Source of the DNA: a bacterium
GTDB taxonomy: Bacteria > Bacillota > Bacilli > Lactobacillales > Streptococcaceae
Length of the DNA: 64,000 nucleotides
Reading direction: 5' to 3'
Assembly (NCBI GenBank): GCA_905221295.1
Contig: CAJNCP010000006.1
Location: 1-64,000 of the forward strand
Every line of letters begins with the position of its first letter. Position 1 is the first letter of the stretch. The position numbers and the translations under genes are program-made. Below the pieces are notes generated by a model. It searched no databases. It saw nothing but the letters and a program-made list of their open reading frames with translations, and was not told the DNA's origin. Below, piece after piece: positions 14,601-24,109 of the stretch.

Positions 14601-17081
14601 CGCATCATAGGTGTAGAGGACTTGACCCTCTTGCTTTTCAGAGTACTCCACCTTGAGCAGTTGATCCAGCTTGTTGTAGTCGTAGCTGATGGTTTTCCCA
14701 TCGGACTTGGTTACTTTTTCGAGCTGGTTATTGACATTGTAGGTATAGGTTTCCTTGTCTCCGAGACTAGTCATGCGCTCCACTAGATTGGAAAGCTGAT
14801 CATAGCTGTAGCTTGTGACCTTGCCATTTCCATTCGTGACCGAAGTGACATTGCCCACACTGTCGTAGGTATAGCTAGAGGTAGAAGCCTTCTCTCCACT
14901 TCCTTGTGTCGCTGTAAGCAACTGATCCTTTAGGTCATAGGTGTAGGTCTTGACACGCTTGCTTCCGGATGTGACACTAGTGAGGTTGCCATTGGCATCA
15001 TAGGTCATGCTTGCGACGCCACCAGCCTCATCTGTAATCTTCGTGAGATGGTTATCGTGGTCATAGCCATATTTAGTCCACTGGCCTGCTGTATCGCTTT
15101 CTGAGGTGAGGCGATTGAGGCTATCATAGGTTCGCTTGGTTACTTGACCGAGAGGATTCGTCTCCTCAAGGAGATTGCCGTTCGGGTCATAGGTATAGGT
15201 CGTTTCGCGCTTACCATTGATCGTTCGTTTGGTTACCTGACCGACGGGGTCATAGCTTGATTCCACTGTTCGACCAGTTGGCGTTTTGATTGTTTTGAGT
15301 TGATCGAGGGTCGTATAGTCAAAGGTGGTTGTAGCACCGGATGGCTTGGTCAGTTTGGCTAGATTTCCCGCTTCATCGTAGCTATACTTAGTTTCAAGGC
15401 CAAGAGCGTTCTTAGCCGTTAGGAGGCGGCCAACCTTATCATAGCTATAGTGATTGCTTCGGTCGGATTGGTCTGTCTCTTGCACCAGGTTTCCAGATAC
15501 ATCATAGCTATAGGTTTTTGATAGCCCCTGTGGACCTGTTTGCTTGGTGAGACGGCCCAAGGCATCATAGCCATAGCTACTTGAATGACCATTGGCATCG
15601 GTCATTTTAGATAGGTTGCCAAGGACATCATATTCGTAAGTAGAGGTATTGCCATCGGCATCCGACTCTGTCACCACTCTGTTGAGAGCATCGTAGCTAT
15701 ACTTGGTTTCACGTTTTAAATGATCGACGGTCTTAAGCAGATTACCATTTTGATCATAGTGATAGGTCTTGGTCTTTCCTTCTTGGTCGGTTGAACTTGC
15801 GACATTGCCCATGACATCATAGGTAAAGGTTTCGCTGGTCTTATCTGCGTAGACCACCTTAGTCAGTTGGTTGTCACTATTATAGCTATATTGGGTAACC
15901 TCACCCAAGCTGTTTGTTAAAGTGAGACGATTTCCTGCCTTATCGTAAGTATAGGTCTCATTGAGATCCTGATTATCTTTTTTGTTCACTACACGGTTGG
16001 CGGCATCGTAGCTATACTCCGTCACCAAGCCACTAGAATGCGTCTGCTTGATGAGACGATCAAGGGCATCGTATTCTTGCTTTACAGTGGTTCCGTCTGG
16101 AAGAGTCACTTCTTCCAGTTGAGCCATCGAGGTATAGGTCATCGTAGTGACATTGCCATTGGCATCGGTAACCTGAATCGGATAGCCCAGTTCATTATAG
16201 GTGTACTGAGTCTTGCCACCCAAGGCATCTGTCAACTCTGTCAACTGTTCCATTTGGTTATAGGCCATCGTAGTTTTATTGCCTAAACCATCTGTAATAC
16301 TGGAAACTTGATTTTGACCTGTATAGGTCGTGCTAGCAGTATAGCCTGCAGCATCTGTTAGGCTATTTTGATTGCCATTGGCATCATAGGTCATGCTGGT
16401 GCGGTGACCCAAGGCATTGGTCGTTGCAATCAGGCGCCCTGCCTTGCTGTATTCATAAGTCGTTTCTTTTCCAAGGGCATCTGTCATGGACAGGATATTC
16501 CCCATCGCATCCAACACATATGAAACACTGCTACCATCTGGGTAGGTAATACCGGTCACATTTCCTGCAGCATCATAGGTATAGCTGGTAGTCTTTTTCC
16601 CTTTGGTTTCACTAAGTTTATTTCCAACACTGTCATAAGTGTAGGTCACTGTCTGACCTGCTTCATCGGTGTAAGAGAGCACTCGGCCCATGATATCATA
16701 AGTAGTCTCAGCTTTTGTACCAATTGGATAAGAGACCGCCGTTAGTTTACCTGCAGCATCATAAGTGTTTTGAGTAACTTGCCCCAGAGCATCTGTGATG
16801 GTTTTAACGGCATTATTTCTATCATCATAAGTCAAGCTACTGCTATTGCCCGCTTCATTGGTTCGAGTGACAATTCGACCCAGTGTATCACGAGTAACGG
16901 TAGTCGTTTGGCCTGAAGCATTGCTTTCTGTTAGGAAACGACCCTTGCTATCATAGGTATAGCTTGTGGTGCGACCTTCTGCATCGGTAACGGAAAGCTG
17001 ATTCCCAACACCATCATAAGTGTAGCTATAGTTCCCTCCTTCTCCATTCGAAGCACCGATTTTACGACCGAAACCATCATA
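11652..17081 (-). CDS. Large Rhs/YD-repeat polymorphic toxin, 5' end missing
   Basis: The open frame runs from 17081 to 11652 (about 1809 codons). The first internal ATG is at 16835, but YD-repeat coding continues upstream to YDGFGRK at the junction, where an in-frame stop lies just outside. Dozens of YD repeats (TYDSVGNKLSETKG type) lead to the Rhs core end RYYDSQGGTFLTEDSYPG and the boundary DPSGHFW near 12950. A Trp-containing 11-residue repeat linker and pre-toxin follow, then a tip with ERHYSKHGQQV and KYAIVGLDKVTGEITTYH. The tip looks like a BECR-type RNase (inference). The N-terminal export region is lost, so the product is probably not deliverable as it stands. Confidence 0.87.
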   Translation of the reverse strand, partial: YDGFGRKIGASNGEGGNYSYTYDGVGNQLSVTDAEGRTTSYTYDSKGRFLTESNASGQTTTVTRDTLGRIVTRTNEAGNSSSLTYDDRNNAVKTITDALGQVTQNTYDAAGKLTAVSYPIGTKAETTYDIMGRVLSYTDEAGQTVTYTYDSVGNKLSETKGKKTTSYTYDAAGNVTGITYPDGSSVSYVLDAMGNILSMTDALGKETTYEYSKAGRLIATTNALGHRTSMTYDANGNQNSLTDAAGYTASTTYTGQNQVSSITDGLGNKTTMAYNQMEQLTELTDALGGKTQYTYNELGYPIQVTDANGNVTTMTYTSMAQLEEVTLPDGTTVKQEYDALDRLIKQTHSSGLVTEYSYDAANRVVNKKDNQDLNETYTYDKAGNRLTLTNSLGEVTQYSYNSDNQLTKVVYADKTSETFTYDVMGNVASSTDQEGKTKTYHYDQNGNLLKTVDHLKRETKYSYDALNRVVTESDADGNTSTYEYDVLGNLSKMTDANGHSSSYGYDALGRLTKQTGPQGLSKTYSYDVSGNLVQETDQSDRSNHYSYDKVGRLLTAKNALGLETKYSYDEAGNLAKLTKPSGATTTFDYTTLDQLKTIKTPTGRTVESSYDPVGQVTKRTINGKRETTYTYDPNGNLLEETNPLGQVTKRTYDSLNRLTSESDTAGQWTKYGYDHDNHLTKITDEAGGVASMTYDANGNLTSVTSGSKRVKTYTYDLKDQLLTATQGSGEKASTSSYTYDSVGNVTSVTNGNGKVTSYSYDQLSNLVERMTSLGDKETYTYNVNNQLEKVTKSDGKTISYDYNKLDQLLKVEYSEKQEGQVLYTYDADGRRVSMSDLTGTSQYATNEEGEITGVRQGDGSLIQYEYDAYGNISKMIYPDGSTVSYTYDELDRLTSVTDVKGQKTSYSYNPAGDLTEVNRGDGTKSFLTYDKAHRLTELRHMDKLDKLISSYDYEYDDGGYIAKETIKQDGETLVHTYTYDTLGQVENMIVSDGAGKELSKLSYTYDLAGNKLTSTETIDGKESQTRFTYDDHNRLTKLEGPDGTITYTYDKNGNRIASEKNSEKLNYIYDTENRLLAIKDKKGLLMAALYDGDDNRVFTASRKEGKNTYQLFQRKPKDSKSGRKSPYTAPSGDQHSLFWYGFSQNVLQALSTLPQTIGSIWHSIFDDVSTAYHQKVAKDRATKEGIVVNPPELGNLPGQGEVTYASQVQDVLIPYTTREDTYNYYEERNYVNDVNREHTEVLETYDHDGKARETYSYGTGRTSYLNNQTGDSYNYLTNQSGSVTGLTKDGQAVASTSYHLYGARKTSTDTTGQPFAYNGEARDDTGLDYLRARYYDSQGGTFLTEDSYPGEATDPLSQNRYSYVQNNPVNYTDPSGHFWNSIKKGWNYVKKTASNAWNGVKRVASNTWNTVKRVASNTWNGVKSFASKAWNATKSAFNHATNWVSTQFNRASNWLGRQWNKVQTAYNSTVDYVQTKYQQAAAQIEAKRQQVVRSAYALATGLSSSPTIREGLNLYRNWNTALQNTLKHVCNPKTIGASDKGETKVPSVADFRKYEDAARHGLTVSEKANIDSSSLSDLKNKYGNVLGNYSTYQGTGYFNPLGSAKNRYIISRYNELKAIEDVKVAQKVAERNKYHYTNLYKHIAETGNRIDGTPASDLEKAVAPYVPWIAPIQDVAAAVAGRQVAKYNSSVPTGNGMKWGNGTQKTFKPGELERHYSKHGQQVANALNESNYTMEQYLKDANYVIQTGEYSSKNNAYYKYVGFSKSGNRKGRTKYAIVGLDKVTGEITTYHIKDIENMREWDSSLGINP
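12740..12930 (-). repeat. 33-bp repeats coding 11-residue Trp units in the main Rhs protein
   Basis: Units such as NAWNGVKRVAS, NTWNTVKRVAS and NTWNGVKSFAS follow each other with a Trp every 11 residues, between the Rhs core and the pre-toxin region. They occupy the same place as the NWVGRQI repeats of the other copy. Confidence 0.8.
12913..14636 (-). repeat. Direct repeat, copy B, shared Rhs core
   Basis: Counterpart of 8484-10207 at a constant offset of 4429. Outside it the two genes remain similar only in islands: the QWNKVQTAYNSTVDYVQ segment and the SVADFRKYEDAARHGL pre-toxin segment. Confidence 0.85.
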
Positions 17082-17082
17082 C

Positions 17083-18138
17083 TTTTATCAAAACATTTGG
17101 TGGGAATCTTACAAAGCAGGTCAGACTACTTCTGCCGCAAAACCACCATCTCAAGCAACTATAGTTGGAACAGAAATTGCTTTTAGAAAACATATCTTAC
17201 CCTTACTTGGGAATTATTCAATAGACTTTCTTGATCAAAATAAGCAAGTTGTACTAAATCTATTGACTCAAAAGGCTGAAGAATATGCAAATTTCAAAGT
17301 TATCAGGAGCTACGTTAATTCTATCTTTGACTGGGCAGAAGAATTAGAGTATATCGAAACTAATCGCCTATCAAAAACGATAAGCCGTATCAAAGCCACT
17401 AAGAAAATCAAGCTACAGGAATCTAAAAAAGATGAAGATTTATATCTATCTCAAGAAGAACTTCAAGCATGGTTTACAGCTTTTGAAAAGGATTTAGAGA
17501 CTGAAAAAATTCTATTCAAAGACTATGTTTTGTTCTATACTACCTTCTTTTTGGGAGATAGAAAATCAGAGAGCTACGCTTTGCAATGGAAGCATATCAA
17601 TACAAGAGAACAGGAAATTCAATTAGTACAAGCTTTAGATAGATACAAGAATCCAAAGTCTACCAAAGGAAACAAGAAAACAACTTTTCGAATTCCTAGT
17701 GAGTTAACTAACTTGCTTCAGGAATGGAAAAAACAACAAAAAATTGAACTGGCAAAATTCAATATTATCCAAACTCCTGATCAGTATGTATTTACATATA
17801 TTGATACAAAGGGGAATGTAAACAGTTGTCTCCATGCTGATTATCTTAACAACAAGATGAAATCTGTTAAGCGTCGTCATCCAAAACTTGCACATGCAAC
17901 CCCTCATAAATTACGACATACAGGAGCCACACTCGCTAAACAGGCTGGAACCTCTATGGAAGCTATCTCTGAAGCACTTACCCATAGTGATACAATTACG
18001 ACTAAGACTTATGTCAACACTTCTAACGTAATCCCAATGGCTGTTGGAGAGATTACTTATCGTTCCTTAAATAATGGTGTGAATTTTGCTAAAAATCATC
18101 AAAAAACACCCCATGGTGTGAACCATGAAGTGTTGTAA
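17083..18138 (+). pseudogene. Tyrosine integrase of a mobile element, 5' truncated
   Basis: The frame is open from the junction at 17083, although the first ATG is only at 17263. It shows a core-binding region (residues from IWWESYKAGQTT) and a catalytic domain with Arg in GDRKSESYALQW, HKLRHTGAT (HxxR), LTHSD and the nucleophile Tyr in TKTYVN. The N-terminal arm-binding domain and start codon are missing. Its 3' end abuts rpsI, the position expected of an integrase next to its attachment site. No excisionase or other element gene remains. It appears to be the relic of an ICE, IME or prophage. Confidence 0.82.
18105..18134 (-). terminator. Terminator of the rplM-rpsI operon, overlapping the integrase 3' end
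   Basis: A 13-bp stem (AACACTTCATGGT with two G-U pairs) is followed on the minus strand by a TTTTTTGATGATTTTT tail. It lies 25 nt after the rpsI stop and inside the last codons of the integrase. Confidence 0.7.
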
Positions 18139-18159
18139 ATGCTGTATTGTAGCTGGTTC

Positions 18160-18552
18160 TTAACGTTTTGAGAACTGGCTAGCTTTACGAGCTTTCTTAA
18201 GACCTGGCTTCTTACGCTCAACCTTACGTGAGTCACGTGTAAGAAGTCCTGCGCGTTTCAATGAATCACGGAAGTCTGGGTCTACTTGAAGAAGGGCACG
18301 AGCGATACCGTGACGGATAGCTCCTGCTTGACCAGCGTATCCACCACCTACAACGTTAACGAAAACGTCGTATGAACCTACAGTTGAAGTAACTGCGAAT
18401 GGTTGGTTGATGACAAGACGAAGGTCAGCGTGTGGGATGTACTCTTCAACATCTTTTTTGTTAACAGTGATTTTACCAGTTCCTGGAACAAGGCGAACGC
18501 GTGCAACAGCGTTTTTACGACGTCCAGTACCTGCATATTGTGCTTGTGACAT
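18160..18552 (-). CDS. rpsI: 30S ribosomal protein S9
   Basis: 130 residues, the normal length for S9, with the family features [14 protein letters not shown] near the start, [19 protein letters not shown] in the middle and the basic tail ending SQFSKR that reaches the P-site tRNA. It follows rplM by 18 nt, the usual L13-S9 operon. Its intact 3' end borders a truncated integrase, so any integration left the reading frame whole. Confidence 0.98.
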   Translation of the reverse strand: MSQAQYAGTGRRKNAVARVRLVPGTGKITVNKKDVEEYIPHADLRLVINQPFAVTSTVGSYDVFVNVVGGGYAGQAGAIRHGIARALLQVDPDFRDSLKRAGLLTRDSRKVERKKPGLKKARKASQFSKR

Positions 18553-18570
18553 ACTTTATTGTTCCTTTCC

Positions 18571-19017
18571 TTAGATAAGTCCTGAAATATCAAGAACTTC
18601 TGGTTGTTGTGCAGCGTGAGTGTGCTCAGCTCCAACGAATACTTTCAATTTCATACCTTGAGCGCGGCCAAGAGTATTGTGTGGAAGCATACCTTTAACT
18701 GATTTTTCGATCAAACGTACTGCATTTTTAGAACGAAGTTCACCAGCAGAGATTTGTTTCAATCCACCTGGGTGGTTTGAGTGAGTGTAGTAGATCTTAT
18801 CAGTTGCTTTTTTACCAGTCAATTTAACTTTTTCAGCATTGATAACGATTACGAAGTCACCTGTATCAGTGTGTGGTGTGAATGTTGGTTTGTTTTTTCC
18901 GCGAAGTACGCTAGCAACAACTGCTGAAAGGCGTCCAAGAGGTACATCAGTTGCGTCAACAACGTACCATTTGCGTTCTACTTGGCCTGGTTTAGCCATG
19001 AATGTAGTTTTGTTCAT
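18571..19017 (-). CDS. rplM: 50S ribosomal protein L13
   Basis: 148 residues starting [20 protein letters not shown] at ATG 19017, behind TAGGAG. The typical motifs [20 protein letters not shown] and [11 protein letters not shown] are present. A longer frame extends upstream into the leader, but the Shine-Dalgarno position and family length support 19017. It is the first gene of the rplM-rpsI operon and is preceded by a structured leader that probably mediates autoregulation. Confidence 0.97.
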   Translation of the reverse strand: MNKTTFMAKPGQVERKWYVVDATDVPLGRLSAVVASVLRGKNKPTFTPHTDTGDFVIVINAEKVKLTGKKATDKIYYTHSNHPGGLKQISAGELRSKNAVRLIEKSVKGMLPHNTLGRAQGMKLKVFVGAEHTHAAQQPEVLDISGLI

Positions 19018-19039
19018 GATTTCTCCTATATGAATATCG

Positions 19040-19120
19040 TTTTTGTTTACAGGGCGGATGTTCCGGTCCGCGGGGTATTTGAAAGGTTCCGGGGCCTTAC
19101 AAATGGGGTAAACAATACCG
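19040..19120 (-). promoter_or_regulatory. L13-type ribosomal protein leader
   Basis: The transcript before rplM folds with a closing pair GTTTAC / GTAAAC around GC-rich arms (CCCCGGAACC and CCGCGGACCGG). An L13 leader of this kind is known in Firmicutes upstream of rplM, where L13 is thought to bind and repress. Confidence 0.6.
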
Positions 19121-19126
19121 TCTACT

Positions 19127-19156
19127 ATCATACCAAATTTTACTACTAAAAGTCAA
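19127..19156 (-). promoter_or_regulatory. Promoter of rplM-rpsI
   Basis: TTGACT and TATGAT on the minus strand with 18-bp spacing, directly upstream of the leader. Confidence 0.7.
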
Positions 19157-19201
19157 TAGATATGAAAAATAATTTTCCCGATTTGACCTTTAAAATATCA
19201 C

Positions 19202-19225
19202 AAAAACCTCGTAGAAACGAGGTTT
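19202..19225 (-). terminator. Terminator of the ABC exporter operon
   Basis: AAACCTCG / CGAGGTTT stem with a 6-nt loop and adjacent T run on the minus strand, just after the permease stop. Confidence 0.75.
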
Positions 19226-19231
19226 CTATTA

Positions 19232-20431
19232 CTATTTATATGCCAAGGCACGTTTGAAGCTTTTCCATAGACCTAAGTCATCTGTTTGAAGGACTAGGCT
19301 GGCATACATACGCCCGATAAAGACTGTCGCAGTCACTGCAAAAACGACTGTAATCGCTAGGGAAATCCAAGCTTCCAGACCACTTGCATAACCATTTATA
19401 GCTCTAAATGGCATAAAGAAGGTCGAAATAAAGGGAATGTAAGACCCAATTTTCAAAACTAAATTGTCCCCTGCTACACCTAGAGCTGTCACTCCAAAAA
19501 AACCACCTATAATCAAAATCATCAAAGGCGACAAGGCCTTACCGGCATCTTCAGGACGAGAAACCATAGATCCTAGGAAGGCTGCCAAGACTACATACAT
19601 AAAGAGACTGACCAAAATAAAGAGCAAGGTATTCAGTGAGAAGGCATCTCCCAAATGGTTTAAAATACCTGAATTTGCCAAGAATGGTAGGTCTTTAAAG
19701 AGAAGTAGCGCAGCAAGTCCACCCACTACGTAAATGCCAATATGGGTCAAAATCACAAGAAGCAAGGCAATCATGCGAGCGTAGAAATAATGACTAGCTC
19801 GGATACTAGAGAAGACCACTTCCATGATTTTGGTTCCTTTCTCGCTAGCCACTTCCTGAGCAGTGACACTAGCATAAGTAATCAAGATCATATAAAGGAA
19901 GAAACCAAGCCCCGCAGCCGCAATGGTTTGGACCATCTTTTTATTTTCTTTAGATTCGTCAATCTTCTCAGTAAAGTCAACGGTTTGAGCCAGGAATTTT
20001 TCCTGTTCTTGAGACAAATTAGCTGCCGAGCGATTGAGTTGGTATTGAAGCTCATTGAGCTTATTGGTTACTGCTAGCTTGATACCTGTTTCAAGAGAAG
20101 TTTCACCGTGATAGACGGCCTTGAGAACACTGTCCTCTTGGTCAATGGTTAGGTAACCCTTGATTTTCTCATCCTTGATAGCAGCTTGGGCACTGGCTTC
20201 ATCCTGATAGTCAAAGTTAATGCCATTGGTACCCTTGAGTCCCTCAGCTACAGATGGCACTGTTGTTACTACTGCTACCTTGCTATTTTTAGCCATCGAA
20301 GAATTTTGGAGATAGCCGATTCCTACAGATAATCCTAAAAAGAGGAACGGCGAAATCACCATAAAGAAGAAACTCCACGACTTGACATGTCGAAGATAGG
20401 TTTCCTTCATTACAACCCACATATTTCTCAT
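19232..20431 (-). CDS. ABC-2 type exporter permease (NatB/YhaP-like)
   Basis: 399 residues with one N-terminal membrane segment, a large extracellular region (about 45-175) and five further membrane segments in the C-terminal half, the layout of ABC-2 permeases of the NatB/YhaP group. It overlaps the ATPase gene by 4 nt and so is translationally coupled to it. Substrate cannot be read from the sequence; sodium or a drug/peptide are known possibilities in the family. Confidence 0.85.
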   Translation of the reverse strand: MRNMWVVMKETYLRHVKSWSFFFMVISPFLFLGLSVGIGYLQNSSMAKNSKVAVVTTVPSVAEGLKGTNGINFDYQDEASAQAAIKDEKIKGYLTIDQEDSVLKAVYHGETSLETGIKLAVTNKLNELQYQLNRSAANLSQEQEKFLAQTVDFTEKIDESKENKKMVQTIAAAGLGFFLYMILITYASVTAQEVASEKGTKIMEVVFSSIRASHYFYARMIALLLVILTHIGIYVVGGLAALLLFKDLPFLANSGILNHLGDAFSLNTLLFILVSLFMYVVLAAFLGSMVSRPEDAGKALSPLMILIIGGFFGVTALGVAGDNLVLKIGSYIPFISTFFMPFRAINGYASGLEAWISLAITVVFAVTATVFIGRMYASLVLQTDDLGLWKSFKRALAYK

Positions 20432-21321
20432 ACTTCCACCCCTGATTCTAGTTTAAAGATTTCATCGATTGTTGGAGCTTGTTGGTCAAAGGTCGCGATG
20501 TATTGACCTTGAGTGAGGATGGGGAAGAGTTCCCTTCCAGCGCTCTCATCATCTAGGATCAATTTCCAACTACCTTGCTTGGTCAAGCTCACTTGTTTGA
20601 CGTGAGGAAGACTTTCCAGTTCTTCCTTGCTTCGTTCACTTGAAACAAAGAGACGTGTTTTCCCGTATTGATTGCGAACTTCTTGGACCGGTCCATGCAA
20701 GACTACACGCCCATCTCGAATCATCAGAATATCATCGCAAAGCTCCTCGACATTGGTCATGACATGGTCAGAAAAGATAATGGTCGCCCCACGCTCTTTT
20801 TCTTTCAGAATGACCTGCTTGAGCAACTCGGTATTGACTGGATCCAGTCCACTAAAAGGCTCATCCAAGATAATCAAGTCTGGTTCATGAATCAGGGTGA
20901 TAATCAGCTGAATTTTCTGCTGATTCCCTTTGGAAAGGCTCTTGATTTTGTCGGTTAATTTCCCCTTAACTTCCAGTTTTTCCATCCATTGAGGGAGTTT
21001 TTCCTTGACCTCCTTAGCATCCATACCCTTTAGAGTAGCCAAGTAACGAACTTGTTCAAGGACTGTCAACTTGGGCATGAGACTGCGTTCCTCAGGCAGA
21101 TAACCAATCCGAGCGTAGGTTTCTTGACGAATATCCTGCCCATCCAGACTGATCTCTCCTTGGTACTCCAAAAATTTTAAAATACTGTGGAAAATCGTTG
21201 TTTTCCCAGCACCATTTTTCCCGACCAGCCCTAGAATTCGTCCTGGACTTGCCTGAAAATCCACACCAAACAAGACTTGCTTGGAACCGAAACTTTTCTC
21301 TAGATTTCTTACTTCTAGCAT
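20428..21321 (-). CDS. ABC exporter ATP-binding protein (NatA/YhaQ-like)
   Basis: 297 residues. Walker A is GKNGAGKTT, the signature SLSKGNQQKIQL, Walker B LIILDEPFSGLD with a following switch His in FSDH. A C-terminal DUF4162-like extension is typical of exporter ATPases. Start ATG 21321 has a GGAGGTGG box. It is the first gene of a two-gene operon with the permease at 19232 and energises export across the membrane. Confidence 0.9.
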   Translation of the reverse strand: MLEVRNLEKSFGSKQVLFGVDFQASPGRILGLVGKNGAGKTTIFHSILKFLEYQGEISLDGQDIRQETYARIGYLPEERSLMPKLTVLEQVRYLATLKGMDAKEVKEKLPQWMEKLEVKGKLTDKIKSLSKGNQQKIQLIITLIHEPDLIILDEPFSGLDPVNTELLKQVILKEKERGATIIFSDHVMTNVEELCDDILMIRDGRVVLHGPVQEVRNQYGKTRLFVSSERSKEELESLPHVKQVSLTKQGSWKLILDDESAGRELFPILTQGQYIATFDQQAPTIDEIFKLESGVEV

Positions 21322-21348
21322 CTTCCACCTCCGAAATATTTTGCACTT

Positions 21349-21377
21349 ATTATACTCCTTTTTGACAGCCTTTGCAA
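21349..21377 (-). promoter_or_regulatory. Promoter of the ABC exporter operon
   Basis: TTGCAA and TATAAT on the minus strand with a 17-bp spacer, 28 nt before the ATPase start codon. The remaining 21378-21540 stretch shows no gene. Confidence 0.7.
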
Positions 21378-21542
21378 GGATTTATGTCCATTTTTAACAT
21401 GATAATTTATAGTAAATAATATCGACTTTAAGGATTTTAAGTGCTTCAGTGATAGCTTTAGTATAACTCATTAAAAACTATCCGGGAGGACTTTTTCCTC
21501 AACTGTCTGTTTTTGATCCTGAACTGGCATTTTAAGAATTTA

Positions 21543-21566
21543 AAAATCCACCCCGAAGGATGGATT
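21543..21566 (-). terminator. Terminator after pheT
   Basis: AATCCA / TGGATT stem flanked by further weak pairs, with a T-rich tail (AATCC AAA... read as TTTTTA on the minus strand), 7 nt after the pheT stop. Confidence 0.55.
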
Positions 21567-21572
21567 AATGAT

Positions 21573-23978
21573 TTAACGCACTTCTGCCTTCACTTTTTCT
21601 TCAAGTGATACTTGGATTTTCTCCATGTAACGTGCAACTTCTTCGTCCGTCAAGCTATCTTCTGGATTTTGGAAAGTTAGGCTATAAGCCATTGACTTCA
21701 TGCCAAGTCCTAGTTTTTCACCTGAGAAGACGTCAAAGAGTTTGATATCTGTCAAACGTTTTACGCCTGCAGCTTGGATAGCGTCCACAACTTCTTGGTG
21801 AGTCACTTCTGTCTTGAGAAGTAGAGCAATATCACGACTAACAGCTGGGAATTTGGTGATTTCCACAAATGGAGCAGCAGGTTGCAGTGCAGCTTCGATG
21901 GCTGAAAGGTTGAGCTCCGCTACATAAGTTTCTGGAATATCGTAAGCCTTGGCAGTGACTGGATGCACTTGGCCAAGGAAACCAAGAACTTGGTCACCGA
22001 GTGAAATCACGGCTGTACGGCCTGGGTGAAGGCTAGCAATCTCAGCTGTTGCTGTATAAGTCACTTCAAGTCCCAAACGAGCAAAGAGGGCTTCAAGGAT
22101 TCCCTTAGCATAGAAGAAATCAACTGGAACTGCTGCTGTTTGGAAGTCTTTTTCAGCAACCAAGCCTGTCAAGGCAAGAGCAAAGCTATTGATCTCATTT
22201 GGTAGGTCTTCTTTTGGATTGCCTGTTTGTTCAAAGACTTTTCCAATCTCGTAAAGAGCCAAGTTTTTGTTCTTACGAGCTACGTTGTAGGCAACTGTAT
22301 CAAGGATACCTGAAATCATATTTTGACGGAGGACAGAACGATCCACAGTCATTGGCCACATGAGCTCAGTAAGGTTACTCGGTTTAGCTGTGAACTCAAC
22401 TGCTTTTTCAGGCGTTGTCAGAGCGTAGGTGATGATTTCTGTCAAGCCTGCTCCTTCAGCGATTGTACGAACTTGGCGACGCAATTTTTGTGTCGCAGTC
22501 AATTCACCTGCTGTGCCATCGTCTTTTGGAAGACTGGTTGGCAAACGGTCGTAACCGTAGATACGAGCGATTTCTTCAAAGAGGTCCGCTTCGATGGCGA
22601 TATCCCAACGACGACGTGGAACGCTAACGGTAAAGCTGTCTGCATTTCCAGAAAGACCAAAGCCAAGACGACGGAAGACATCTTCTACATCAGCGTATGA
22701 AAGCTCTGTTCCAAGAACGCGGTTAACGTCTGCAAGAGTAGAAGAAACTTCCACATCAGAGGTATCAAGCCCACCTGCTGAAACGATACCTTTACGCACC
22801 GTCGCACCTGCAAGATCAGCAATCATGCTCGCTGCCGCATCAAGGGCTTCGTTAACAGTTGCCACATTGATCCCTTTTTCAAAGCGAGAAGACGACTCAG
22901 AACGAAGATTCAAGCGACCGCTGGTCTTACGAATAGATTTGCCATTGAAAACAGCAGCTTCAAGGACAACACGACTAGATTTTTCAGAGATTTCCGTTGC
23001 TTGACCACCCATAACACCAGCAAGGGCAACTGGCTTGTCTGCGACAGTGATGACTAGGTCAGTTTCTGCAAGTTCACGTTCTTCACCGTCCAAGGTCACT
23101 AATTTTTCACCAGCACGCGCTTCACGCACACGGATGTCAGTCCCTTCAAAGGTATCCAAGTCAAAGGCATGCATAGGTTGACCAAAGTAAAGCAAGATAT
23201 AGTTGGTCACGTCTACAACGTTATTGATGGGACGGATACCTTCATTCATAAGAAGGTTTTGCAACCACTGTGGACTTGGTGCAATAGTCACATTGTCCAA
23301 GATACGAGCGGCATAGTATGGCGCCTTATCTGTTTCAATCCCTACAGAAAGAGCATCTCCTGCACTTTCATTTGTTTCTGTTAAACTGCATTCGTTAAAG
23401 CTAACTGCCTTGTCATAGATGGCTGCTACTTCGTGAGCCACCCCGCGCATAGAAAGAGCGTCCGCACGGTTTGGTGTGATAGAAAGTTCGATGATTTCAT
23501 CATCCAAGTCTAGGTAAGAGAAGACTTCCTCACCTGGTACTGCATCTTGAGGCAAGATTTGGATACCATCTGCGAATTCCTTTGGTACAACTGATTCAGA
23601 AATTCCCAATTCACCAAGTGAACAAATCATCCCAAGTGACTCAAGACCACGAATTTTTCCTTTTTTAATCTTGTAGTTGTCAGCGATACGGGCACCTGGA
23701 AGAGCCACCATGACCTTGATACCAGCACGCACATTCGGAGCACCACAAACGATTTGACGGGCTTCTTCTTCGCCAACATTAACCTGACAAACATGGAGAT
23801 GAGTTTCTGGCACATCTTCGCAAGAAAGCACCTCACCGACGACAATTTTTGAGAGACCAGCAGCAGGTGATTCCACACCTTCTACCTCAATCCCTGTGGT
23901 TGACATTTTTTCAGCCAACTCTTGTGATGGCACATCAATGTCCACCAACTCTTTTAACCATTTATAAGATACTAACAT
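21573..23978 (-). CDS. pheT: Phenylalanyl-tRNA synthetase beta subunit
   Basis: 801 residues, the normal length. The N-terminal EMAP/tRNA-binding-like domain ([19 protein letters not shown]), the B3/B4 editing domain, the B5 domain and the C-terminal anticodon-binding FDX-ACB domain ([12 protein letters not shown]) are recognisable in order. With PheS it forms the (alpha beta)2 enzyme that charges tRNA-Phe and removes mischarged Tyr. It lies 131 nt after pheS. That gap carries no gene. Confidence 0.97.
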   Translation of the reverse strand: MLVSYKWLKELVDIDVPSQELAEKMSTTGIEVEGVESPAAGLSKIVVGEVLSCEDVPETHLHVCQVNVGEEEARQIVCGAPNVRAGIKVMVALPGARIADNYKIKKGKIRGLESLGMICSLGELGISESVVPKEFADGIQILPQDAVPGEEVFSYLDLDDEIIELSITPNRADALSMRGVAHEVAAIYDKAVSFNECSLTETNESAGDALSVGIETDKAPYYAARILDNVTIAPSPQWLQNLLMNEGIRPINNVVDVTNYILLYFGQPMHAFDLDTFEGTDIRVREARAGEKLVTLDGEERELAETDLVITVADKPVALAGVMGGQATEISEKSSRVVLEAAVFNGKSIRKTSGRLNLRSESSSRFEKGINVATVNEALDAAASMIADLAGATVRKGIVSAGGLDTSDVEVSSTLADVNRVLGTELSYADVEDVFRRLGFGLSGNADSFTVSVPRRRWDIAIEADLFEEIARIYGYDRLPTSLPKDDGTAGELTATQKLRRQVRTIAEGAGLTEIITYALTTPEKAVEFTAKPSNLTELMWPMTVDRSVLRQNMISGILDTVAYNVARKNKNLALYEIGKVFEQTGNPKEDLPNEINSFALALTGLVAEKDFQTAAVPVDFFYAKGILEALFARLGLEVTYTATAEIASLHPGRTAVISLGDQVLGFLGQVHPVTAKAYDIPETYVAELNLSAIEAALQPAAPFVEITKFPAVSRDIALLLKTEVTHQEVVDAIQAAGVKRLTDIKLFDVFSGEKLGLGMKSMAYSLTFQNPEDSLTDEEVARYMEKIQVSLEEKVKAEVR

Positions 23979-24109
23979 AATTCTGATTCTAAGATCCCTC
24001 CAAGTAAGATCTTTTCAATTCCTTTCTTTTTCTTCGAGTCAGTCATTTCTATTTCTAAACTATGTAAAAACGAGAGCGACTGTATAGGACTGTGTTTCAG
24101 GTTTCAATC

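Noticed and set aside
14262..14786. Long plus-strand frames opposite the YD repeats (also 9833-10219, 13278-13496)
   Set aside because: They recur at equivalent places in both Rhs copies as antisense shadows of the biased repeat codons; no start signals.
21427..21441. CiaR-like double motif TTTAAG...TTTAAG
   Set aside because: The spacer is 3 nt instead of the required 5, and no small-RNA terminator follows.
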